The notes under the pieces were generated by a model. That model made no database searches. It saw nothing but the letters and a program-made list of their open reading frames with translations, and was not told the DNA's origin. 16,283 nucleotides of DNA from JBBKWJ01 sp037968895 (GTDB lineage: Bacteria > Actinomycetota > Acidimicrobiia > Acidimicrobiales > SZUA-35): assembly GCA_037968895.1 (NCBI GenBank), contig JBBKWJ010000100.1, positions 1 through 16,283 on the forward strand. The letters run 5' to 3'. A program made the position numbers and the translations under genes. How positions within the stretch are numbered: position 1 is the stretch's first letter; each line of letters starts with the position of its first letter. Positions 1 through 6,162 of this stretch are shown piece after piece.

Positions 1-8
1 CCGATCGT

Positions 9-14
9 CATACT
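9..14 (+). promoter_or_regulatory. possible -10 box of a leaderless DUF222 gene
   Basis: CATACT lies six bases upstream of the ATG at 21 and no Shine-Dalgarno is visible. The paralogous gene at 15437 has the same arrangement (TAGTGT, six bases, ATG), which is the main reason to list it. The -35 region is cut off by the window edge. Confidence 0.3.
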
Positions 15-20
15 TAGACC

Positions 21-1010
21 ATGATTCATTCACCTGTGCAGGAACAATCCCGCCGCAGAACCGGAGACCCGAACGCTGCGGAAACACTCGCCGCACTCGA
101 GAACGCGGTCGCCAACATCAGCGATCTACCAGTCACAACAATGGGTGCGCAACAAGCCCAACAAGAGCTCTTCGAACTCTGGGAAACAACCGAACGACTC
201 CGCATCGAAGCCCTCCGAAGGCTGACCGCCATCACCCAAGCAGGCTTATCTGGCGTCCTGTACGTGTCAGACACCCGCTACGTCGCACATCAGCAAGGCA
301 TCACGAACCAAGAAGCGAAGAATCAACTCAAGCTCAGTAGCTTCTTGGCTTCGAATACGTTGTCGGCCAAAGCAGTTCTCAACAACGACATCGGTCTCGG
401 TCACGCCGACGCACTCGCTCGTGCCTGGTCCGCTCATCCCGAGGATTTCGCTGACGTCGAGCAGCAATTCCTCGACGCGATCCCTGGCCGCGATGTTGAT
501 TCGTTCCACCGCCTGGTGAAGCAATGGGAGTGGCGTATCGAAAACAACGGTGCCGACGAAGCGGAAGAGTCTTGGGGGAAACGGCACTTTAGTGCCCAGC
601 GCACGCTTGATGGTTCTGCTGTCGGTTCGTTCCGGTTCGCTGCCGATGACGCCGAGATCCTTCTCGGGGCGATCTCAACGATGCCTGACCCAATCGGGAC
701 GCTTACCCCGCCACGATCACTTGGTCAACGACAAGCTGATGCGTTGATCGAAGCACTCAGCGACACCGATAGTGATGTGGAAACATCGGGTGGTTCGGGA
801 GTGAAGATCGATGTCACGATCGATATTCAAACCCTGGCTGGGATTGTTGACGGCACCGGCAAAGAGTGGACCGTCACTGATCTCCGAAGTGAACTCGGTC
901 GCACCGGCGACTTACCGCCGGCGATTGTTGAGAAGCTGATGTGTGATGCCGTATCTCGCTCCGCTCGAACTCACCTTTCGGCGCTGGGGCGCCGAAACGT
1001 GTCGGCCTGA
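21..1010 (+). CDS. DUF222 (13E12-type) protein, HNH half lost by frame disruption
   Basis: This is a 329-residue DUF222-domain protein of the actinobacterial 13E12/HNH endonuclease family. Members usually carry an N-terminal helical DUF222 region and a C-terminal HNH nuclease domain; their cellular role is poorly defined. The helical part is well preserved (for example SDTRYVAHQQ, GLGHADALA, IPGRDVDSFHRLVKQWEW). It matches the second gene at 15437 closely, by eye about three quarters identity across residues 35-175. The frame ends at 1010 just after LGRRNVSA, which resembles the linker before the HNH core. The HNH motif itself lies downstream in another frame (1049-1264). So this is either a truncated protein still being made or a pseudogene. 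The start at 21 aligns with the start of the paralogue (M-x-x-SPVQ). Domain assignment is firm; nuclease activity is not expected from this product. Confidence 0.85.
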   Translation: MIHSPVQEQSRRRTGDPNAAETLAALENAVANISDLPVTTMGAQQAQQELFELWETTERLRIEALRRLTAITQAGLSGVLYVSDTRYVAHQQGITNQEAKNQLKLSSFLASNTLSAKAVLNNDIGLGHADALARAWSAHPEDFADVEQQFLDAIPGRDVDSFHRLVKQWEWRIENNGADEAEESWGKRHFSAQRTLDGSAVGSFRFAADDAEILLGAISTMPDPIGTLTPPRSLGQRQADALIEALSDTDSDVETSGGSGVKIDVTIDIQTLAGIVDGTGKEWTVTDLRSELGRTGDLPPAIVEKLMCDAVSRSARTHLSALGRRNVSA

Positions 1011-1048
1011 GGCCACCGGGCCATACCGGAAAACCTTCGTGAAACTAG

Positions 1049-1264
1049 GCGCGTTTTTGCGCTAGCAAAAAGGCGGTAAGAGACGAGGCGCAGCCGAGGA
1101 ACGACTGCGATGTGCATCATCTTCGAGAGAGACACCGGGGTGGCAAAACCGAGGAACCAAACCTCGCCTTGGTGTGCCGGTCGCATCACACCATGTTGCA
1201 TCTGGGCCAGATTGTGTTGAGCCGTGACCACGAAACTGGCTACATCAGCACGAGCCTCCCTTAG
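1049..1264 (+). pseudogene. out-of-frame HNH endonuclease remnant of the upstream DUF222 gene
   Basis: Reading the frame that opens after a TAG at 1046 gives RNDCDVHHL (HH at 1115-1120), then HRGGKTEEPNLALVCRSHH, then LSRDHETGYIS, ending at TAG 1262-1264. The pattern C-D-x-HH, H-x-GG-x-T, NLxLVCRxHH is the classic C-terminal HNH core of 13E12-type proteins. It is shifted by one base relative to the frame of the DUF222 gene ending at 1010. The linker between them (about 1008-1105) holds in-frame stops. It also seems to lack the first Cys-x-x-x-x-Cys part of the zinc site, since RDE runs straight into AQPRNDC. Several lesions are therefore present, which argues against a single sequencing error or a programmed frameshift. 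Confidence 0.8.
1051..1074. repeat. inverted repeat, 10-bp arms, in the decayed linker
   Basis: The arms GCGTTTTTGC (1051-1060) and GCAAAAAGGC (1065-1074) pair at 9 of 10 positions around a four-base loop GCTA. It lies exactly where the DUF222 frame and the HNH frame part. It could be a weak terminator, the scar of a small insertion, or chance. Confidence 0.45.
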
Positions 1265-1315
1265 ACAGGGGCAGTTCGAACTCAAAGCGCCATTCTTCTA
1301 CCCCGCACCGACTGT

Positions 1316-1338
1316 GTGGGGCAGAAAGGCGCCCCCAC
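1316..1338. terminator. possible hairpin after the ABC permease gene
   Basis: GTGGGGC (1316-1322) and GCCCCCAC (1331-1338) can pair with one bulged base around an eight-base loop. It lies about 20 bases past the permease stop on the minus strand. There is no U-rich run after it on either strand, so it is only a weak terminator candidate. Confidence 0.3.
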
Positions 1339-1356
1339 CCCCGCACAAGACACCGC

Positions 1357-3411
1357 TCAGCGGCCGAGCAGTGGCACCCTACTTGCTCGGAACGCGGGCA
1401 GGCTTGCAGCGACAACAGTGCCGACGCCCACCACGGCGACAAGTGTGAGCAGCGACCCAACCGGAACCGTTACCCCGTCAACGAGATCGCTCGGCATCAG
1501 GGAAATCGCGACCATTGCGAGTGCCCCTCCAGCCAAGAGCCCGAGCGGTGTGCCAACGGCAGAGATGTAGAGCGCTTCGAGTCGCACCGAGCGACGCAAT
1601 TGACGACGACTCATTCCTACGACGCGCTGCAGCCTGAGCTCAGAAGTGCGCTCTGCGACGGACAGCCCCATGGTGTTGGCGACGCCAATGAGAGCCACGA
1701 CGAGTGTCAGCCCGAGCAAGAGATTCGCCAGGAGAATGAGCTGGTCGATCTGGGTTGTTGCATTGGCGCCGAATGCAGATCGATCGGTCGCCGTCGCTCC
1801 GGGATACTGACGAACAACGTCTTCGGCCGCAACGACGCTCGGCCCCTCGAGAAATAGGACCTCGCGTTCGCCACCGTCAGCAGCGGCTACAACACCGGCA
1901 ACCACGGCGCTACGTCCAAATTGGTCGACCAATGCCCCTTCAACACGACCCAGCGTCTCGGCCGAATCGACAGAGACAATTACGTTCGCTGAAAGCGAGT
2001 CGTCAAGTGCGGTTCGGAAGGTCGACTTTAGCGATGCGCCAACGATGCTGACGATGACTATGACCGCGACGCCAAGCATGATTGCCCCTGCCGTCGCTCC
2101 CGTTCGTCTCGCGTTTGATACGGCTGACTTGCTCGCCAATCGATTTGCGACGCTTGGCCGCTGAAGGCGAGCGAACAATCGGGACACAACCGCGAGGTAC
2201 GAACTGAGACCACGCGTCGTTGATGTTGCCTCTGCACCATCAAGTCGGAGAAGGGCGAGCGGCGAGGTTCGGCCAGCCAGTATCGCCGGACCCAGAGCGG
2301 CGAGCATCGTGACGCCGACACCGAGCACAAGCGCTATGAGCACCGTTCGAGCACCAACGATGGTGCCAGTTTCGGGGAAGCCCCCGAGTGCAGTGAACAT
2401 CGTTTTGATCCCCTCGGCGAGGCCGATACCGACGACCAAACCAAGCGCGGAAGCGATGACACCGAGTGTGAGCGCCTCAAGTGCGACCGATCGGACCAAT
2501 TGACCATGGCCAATGCCAATTGCTCTAAGCAAACCGAACTCCTTATTCCGCTGGCTCACGACCACAGCAAACGTGTTGTAGATCACGAAGATGCTCACCA
2601 CGCAGGCAAGCGCCGCGAAACCAAGCAATACATTGCCGAGAAGTCCAATGACAGTGTTAAACGGTTCTTGGAAGTCAGCAGCAACAACGTCTCTGGTCAC
2701 CGCTTCGACTCCTGCCGGAAGCGTGGCTTCGAGCGATGCAAGCACGGCGTCGACATCGGCTGTGTCGGCGGTGACAAGATCGATTGAGTCGAACAGGTTG
2801 TTCTCGTACACCGACTGAGCCGTTGGTAGATCGAAGAGGATGAACTGGGCGCCCGCTACACCCTCGGTCTCGGCAAGGCCAACGAGCGTGAAATCCCGTA
2901 GGCCACCAATGGTTGCGAGGGTGACTCGACTACCAACGGCGGCGCCGAGGTTGCTGGCGTATTCTCGTGAGATCGCGACCTCTTCGGCCCCCGATGGCGC
3001 CGAGCCTTCGCCGAGCCAGAGCACCGCGTTTGCACCACCGGACCATGAGAAGGACTTGATGGGCGGTCCGGCCAGCAGCAACTGTTCACCTGTGGCATCG
3101 ATTCCGACAACAGTGTTGTCATCGGCCTCAACCGACGGAGTCGCCTCACTAATGCCGTCCTGAGAGCGAAGCAGAGCCAATAGTTCGCCATCGAGTACGG
3201 GCTCGTCACCGGTTGCCCTCACCTGCAGATCGATGCCTTCGGTTGATCCAATCGCAATGCCCTCAAAGGTCTCGGTGAGACTGTCAGCTACGACGAATGA
3301 GGCCACTACGAAACCGACGCCGGTCGCAATGGCGCAGAACATCATGATGAGGCGAGACGGTTTCTGACGTACTGAACGCAACGCGAGCGTAAGAAGCGGG
3401 AAACGCGTCAT
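1357..3411 (-). CDS. ABC transporter permease, MacB/FtsX type with two FtsX domains
   Basis: This is a 684-residue permease of the MacB/FtsX (type VII ABC) superfamily, acting with the ATPase encoded just upstream. Visible parts: TM1 about 21-43; a first extracytoplasmic MacB-PCD-like domain about 44-255; an FtsX core with TMs near 256-280, 308-332 and 355-381; then a repeat of the plan with TMs near 441-460, 556-580, 609-635 and 650-675. The cytoplasmic loops carry the typical sequences SQRNKEFGLLRAIG (286-299) and ERTSELRLQRVVG (587-599). The second extracytoplasmic loop is short, about 95 residues against about 212 for the first, and the protein is shorter than most two-FtsX actinobacterial permeases (roughly 800-850 residues). 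The start overlaps the ATPase stop by one base (TGATG), implying translational coupling. Such pairs export or handle lipids, lipoproteins or antimicrobial compounds; the substrate cannot be read from the sequence. Confidence 0.9.
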   Translation of the reverse strand: MTRFPLLTLALRSVRQKPSRLIMMFCAIATGVGFVVASFVVADSLTETFEGIAIGSTEGIDLQVRATGDEPVLDGELLALLRSQDGISEATPSVEADDNTVVGIDATGEQLLLAGPPIKSFSWSGGANAVLWLGEGSAPSGAEEVAISREYASNLGAAVGSRVTLATIGGLRDFTLVGLAETEGVAGAQFILFDLPTAQSVYENNLFDSIDLVTADTADVDAVLASLEATLPAGVEAVTRDVVAADFQEPFNTVIGLLGNVLLGFAALACVVSIFVIYNTFAVVVSQRNKEFGLLRAIGIGHGQLVRSVALEALTLGVIASALGLVVGIGLAEGIKTMFTALGGFPETGTIVGARTVLIALVLGVGVTMLAALGPAILAGRTSPLALLRLDGAEATSTTRGLSSYLAVVSRLFARLQRPSVANRLASKSAVSNARRTGATAGAIMLGVAVIVIVSIVGASLKSTFRTALDDSLSANVIVSVDSAETLGRVEGALVDQFGRSAVVAGVVAAADGGEREVLFLEGPSVVAAEDVVRQYPGATATDRSAFGANATTQIDQLILLANLLLGLTLVVALIGVANTMGLSVAERTSELRLQRVVGMSRRQLRRSVRLEALYISAVGTPLGLLAGGALAMVAISLMPSDLVDGVTVPVGSLLTLVAVVGVGTVVAASLPAFRASRVPLLGR

Positions 3412-4151
3412 CAGCGCATTCCTTTCATCTGAGCGAGGATCGCATCAACGGTCGGTTCGAACAGTTCATCAACGATCTCGCCATCGGCGAGGAAGAGCAC
3501 TCGGTCGGCAAAGGTTGCCGCTACAGGGTCGTGGGTGACCATGGCGACCGTTTGATTCCATTGACTCGTCGCCGTGCGAAGCAGTCCCAGGATCTCGGTT
3601 GATGAGTGTGTGTCAAGGGCGCCTGTTGGCTCATCGGCGAATATCAGATCGGGACGACTGGCGAGCGCTCGGGCGATAGCTACACGCTGCTGCTGGCCTC
3701 CCGATAGCTCAGAGGGGCGATGTCGGAGGCGGTCCTCCAAGCCAGTTGAGCGCACTACGAGGTTGATCCAATCCTCATCACCCCGTCGACCGGCCAGATC
3801 CAGAGGAAGGTAGATGTTCTCTTGCGCCGTGAGCACGGGAAGCAGGTTGAACGATTGAAAGATGAATCCGAGTCGGTCACGACGGAGATGGGTGAGCGCC
3901 TTTTCCGACAGCGTCGAGAGTTCGCAGTCTCCGATCCAGGCTTCTCCGCCCGTCAGTCGGTCGAGGCCAGCCATCGTCTGAAGAAGCGTCGACTTGCCGG
4001 AACCCGAAGGCCCCATGATTGCAGTGAGCTTGCCTGCCTCAAACGAGACCGAGACATCTCGCAAGGCCGCAACTTGGGTCGCTCCGCTGCCATATGTTTT
4101 GCAGGCATGCCGGGCGAAAGCGGCTGCGATTGGTGGGGCAAGAATGGTCAT
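3411..4151 (-). CDS. ABC transporter ATP-binding protein, MacB/LolD family
   Basis: This 246-residue cytoplasmic ATPase powers the adjacent FtsX-type permease. All ABC motifs are present: Walker A GPSGSGKST at 47-55, Q-loop Gln99, signature LSGGQQQ at 149-155, Walker B LIFADE at 169-174, D-loop ALDT at 178-181 and switch His207. The motif after Walker B (EPTGALD) and the overall length are typical of the MacB/LolD/FtsE group. The start is supported by AGGAG at 4158-4162, six bases before the ATG. It begins 124 bases after the response regulator stop, and that gap carries a dyad resembling one in front of the kinase gene. The pair may thus have its own promoter under control of the two-component system, though read-through is also possible. 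Confidence 0.95.
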   Translation of the reverse strand: MTILAPPIAAAFARHACKTYGSGATQVAALRDVSVSFEAGKLTAIMGPSGSGKSTLLQTMAGLDRLTGGEAWIGDCELSTLSEKALTHLRRDRLGFIFQSFNLLPVLTAQENIYLPLDLAGRRGDEDWINLVVRSTGLEDRLRHRPSELSGGQQQRVAIARALASRPDLIFADEPTGALDTHSSTEILGLLRTATSQWNQTVAMVTHDPVAATFADRVLFLADGEIVDELFEPTVDAILAQMKGMR

Positions 4152-4188
4152 TTGTTTCTCCTGTCGTGGTGTGAAAACCGTTAAGAGG

Positions 4189-4194
4189 AACGTA
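4189..4194 (-). promoter_or_regulatory. possible -10 box for the ABC operon
   Basis: On the minus strand TACGTT (TANNNT pattern) lies about 38 bases upstream of the ATPase start. If used, transcription would begin near 4182, putting the dyad at 4240-4255 about 65 bases upstream. No convincing -35 box was found, as expected for an activator-dependent or actinobacterial promoter. Confidence 0.3.
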
Positions 4195-4239
4195 TGAGGA
4201 TCTGCCGTTTGACGAATCGGGCCGAAGTGCTATCGCCAC

Positions 4240-4255
4240 TCATCCCTAAGGATGA
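4240..4255. promoter_or_regulatory. 16-bp dyad upstream of the ABC operon, candidate operator
   Basis: TCATCC-CTAA-GGATGA is a perfect 6-bp inverted repeat with a 4-base centre. It matches the dyad at 6134-6149 (TCCTCC-ATAA-GGAGGA) at 13 of 16 positions, in the same orientation relative to the downstream gene. It lies in the non-coding gap between the response regulator and the ABC genes. Binding by that regulator is an inference. It could also serve as a weak hairpin after the regulator gene. Confidence 0.5.
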
Positions 4256-4275
4256 TCGGTCGTGATATCGAGTCG

Positions 4276-4917
4276 TTACTCGACTAGCCCAGATTGATAC
4301 GCCACCACGACCGCCTGCGTGCGATCGCGAACGCCGAGCTTCGACAACACCCGTCCGACGTGAGTTTTCACCGTCGTCTCCGATACAAAGAGCGCCGTCC
4401 CGATCTCGGCGTTTGATCGTCCTGCCGCCATCTCGGTTAGTACTTCAGTCTCACGTTCGGTGAGTTCAGCGAGGCCAGGGTGGATGGCCGCCCTTGGCCG
4501 CCGCATGTGCTGAGAGATGACAGTGCGGGTAACTGAGGGTGAGAGAAGGGCATCACCCTCGTGAACAACCCTTATTGCGTTGGCCAAGTCGTCGGGCGGC
4601 GTATCTTTCAACAAGAACCCGGACGCACCATTCTCGAGCGCCGCGAAGACATACTCGTCAAGGTCGAACGTGGTGAGAATGATCACTCGAGGACCGTCCT
4701 CGACGGCGGTAATCAACCGAGTGGCTTCGACGCCATCCATCACCGGCATTCGAATGTCCATCAGCACGACGTCTGGTTTGGCTCTCTCCATGAGATCAAC
4801 GGCTGCAGCGCCGTCTGCAGCCTCTCCAACGATCGTGAGATCGTGTTCGGCCTCAAGGATCATTCGAAAGCCCGAACGCAGCAGCGCCTGATCATCAACA
4901 ATGGCGACCCGAATCAT
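4276..4917 (-). CDS. response regulator, NarL/LuxR family
   Basis: This 213-residue DNA-binding response regulator is the partner of the kinase encoded upstream. The receiver domain (about 1-120) has the acidic pair D8/D9, phospho-acceptor Asp54 (VLMDIRMP), the switch threonine in LTTF near 82-83 and Lys104 (LLKD). The output domain (about 148-213) is a LuxR-type helix-turn-helix with TERETEVL and NAEIGTALFVSETTVKTHVG, followed by LGVRDRTQAV. Its ATG overlaps the kinase stop by four bases (ATGA), so the two are translationally coupled. Similar pairs in Actinobacteria next to ABC exporter genes respond to envelope-active compounds and control the exporter. The paired dyads at 4240 and 6134 fit that picture here. 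Confidence 0.95.
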   Translation of the reverse strand: MIRVAIVDDQALLRSGFRMILEAEHDLTIVGEAADGAAAVDLMERAKPDVVLMDIRMPVMDGVEATRLITAVEDGPRVIILTTFDLDEYVFAALENGASGFLLKDTPPDDLANAIRVVHEGDALLSPSVTRTVISQHMRRPRAAIHPGLAELTERETEVLTEMAAGRSNAEIGTALFVSETTVKTHVGRVLSKLGVRDRTQAVVVAYQSGLVE

Positions 4918-6098
4918 CCGACCCGCTCCCCTACCGGCAACGCAATCGCAACCTGGAAACCACCAATAGGGCGAGGGCCAGACAAGATCGAACCACCAAG
5001 TAGGTCGACTCTCTCCCGCATGCCCTGCAGCCCGTGCCCTGCGCCATCACCAAGCTTGTCTGGTGAACCTCGGCCGTCATCGGTAACGATGATCTTCAAT
5101 TCGCCGTCGATCTCCCCGATCGACACCGTGACCTTGCTACCGCGGCCACTATGTCTCAGCGAATTCGTGAGCGACTCTTGTAGTAGCCGGTAGCCAGACA
5201 CAAGCACGGGTAGCGGTAGGCCTGCTGGGACCCCGATGTCGGTCTCGATTGAGAGCCCCGCCTCTTCCATCAGATGAATCAGATCATCGACATCGTCAAG
5301 CGACTGAGTTGGCGCCCACTCCGCGTCATCCCCTGTCCGCAACGCGCCGACTACCTGTCGCATTTCATCGAGGGCCGAACGAGCCGACTGCTCTATCAGT
5401 TCCAGTGACTCGGCAACGATCTCGGGGTCCTCGACTCGTCGTGCCGCTGCCGCCTGCACCACAACAACTGACAAGTTGTGAGCAACTACATCGTGCAGCT
5501 CGCGCGCCAACCTGTTCCGCTCTTCGAGCCTTTGCCGTTGTCCATCCGCGATACGCCTTCGCTCGGCCTCTTCGAGTATTTCTTTCGTTGCGAGCGCGAG
5601 CGACTCTCGACTGGCAACGTAGCGACCGAAGATGACGGCGAAGGCGGCGTAGAACCCGACGACGGGGACCGCGAGAAATGGCGCCGATCCGATAGCGAAT
5701 CCGAAGAATGTCCACGCCGTCAAGATCACGGCTGCCTGAGTGGCTCGTCTGCGCCCGATAACACCACCGTAGTAACCAGCACCCGCGAGCAGGATGGTGG
5801 CAGCCAGCATGGTGTCGCGGAACCCGTTCGCCCAGATGATCATCTGCAGAACCGTCGCAATTTCAAGTAGCCGAACTGGCCAGCGACGACGCAATACCAG
5901 TAGGCCTGCACTGGCAGAGAGCAATACGAACCCGGCGACTGTATTTGGTGTCGTCGAGTCGCCAAATGAACTTGTGCTGCCGTCGGCAGAGAGCGCAGTG
6001 AGCAAAGTCGTAACGCCAACCGCAACGGCGAGCGCGATGTCTTGCGTCATCGGGCTGCAATTGCGCACACGTTCAATGATTGGTCGGAGGCCGCGCAT
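4914..6098 (-). CDS. sensor histidine kinase, HisKA_3 type (NarL/LiaS/DesK-like)
   Basis: This membrane histidine kinase phosphorylates the adjacent regulator. With the ATG at 6098 it has 394 residues. About six membrane segments fill residues 20-160, with very little extracytoplasmic sequence, as in kinases that sense within the membrane. A short coiled linker follows (about 170-195). The HisKA_3 dimerisation helix has RLARELHDVVAHNLS with phospho-acceptor His near 202. The ATPase domain has the N-box ESLTNSLRHS (Asn near 312), DDGRG near 340 and GHGLQGMRER near 354. The frame stays open upstream to a GTG at 6209, but that would overlap the previous gene by 47 bases and add a non-hydrophobic tail unlike the family. 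The ATG at 6098 has a TACAGT box seven bases upstream, consistent with a leaderless start. The gene shares ATGA with the regulator. Confidence 0.92.
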   Translation of the reverse strand: MRGLRPIIERVRNCSPMTQDIALAVAVGVTTLLTALSADGSTSSFGDSTTPNTVAGFVLLSASAGLLVLRRRWPVRLLEIATVLQMIIWANGFRDTMLAATILLAGAGYYGGVIGRRRATQAAVILTAWTFFGFAIGSAPFLAVPVVGFYAAFAVIFGRYVASRESLALATKEILEEAERRRIADGQRQRLEERNRLARELHDVVAHNLSVVVVQAAAARRVEDPEIVAESLELIEQSARSALDEMRQVVGALRTGDDAEWAPTQSLDDVDDLIHLMEEAGLSIETDIGVPAGLPLPVLVSGYRLLQESLTNSLRHSGRGSKVTVSIGEIDGELKIIVTDDGRGSPDKLGDGAGHGLQGMRERVDLLGGSILSGPRPIGGFQVAIALPVGERVG

Positions 6099-6105
6099 GG
6101 ATACG

Positions 6106-6111
6106 ACTGTA
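6106..6111 (-). promoter_or_regulatory. probable -10 box, leaderless start of the kinase gene
   Basis: TACAGT on the minus strand lies seven bases before the ATG at 6098, and there is no Shine-Dalgarno. This is the usual geometry of a leaderless actinobacterial promoter. The dyad at 6134-6149 would then be centred about 43 bases upstream of the start point, a common activator position. No clear -35 box is visible. Confidence 0.45.
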
Positions 6112-6133
6112 GGTGGCGCCGAATGGAGCGGCG

Positions 6134-6149
6134 TCCTCCATAAGGAGGA
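6134..6149. promoter_or_regulatory. 16-bp dyad upstream of the kinase gene, candidate operator
   Basis: TCCTCC-ATAA-GGAGGA is a perfect 6-bp inverted repeat with a 4-base centre, in the 64-base gap between the DUF5719-like gene and the kinase gene. It is nearly the same as the dyad at 4240-4255. No further copy was found by eye in the other intergenic gaps. It suggests autoregulation of the two-component operon. As RNA it could also form a short hairpin after the upstream gene, but no U-run follows. Confidence 0.5.
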
Positions 6150-6162
6150 TTCACCACTCACT

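Noticed and set aside
1008..1105. Programmed frameshift joining the DUF222 and HNH parts
   Set aside because: No slippery heptamer was seen at the end of the DUF222 frame. The linker also has stops in both frames and lacks the first zinc cysteines, so decay explains it better.
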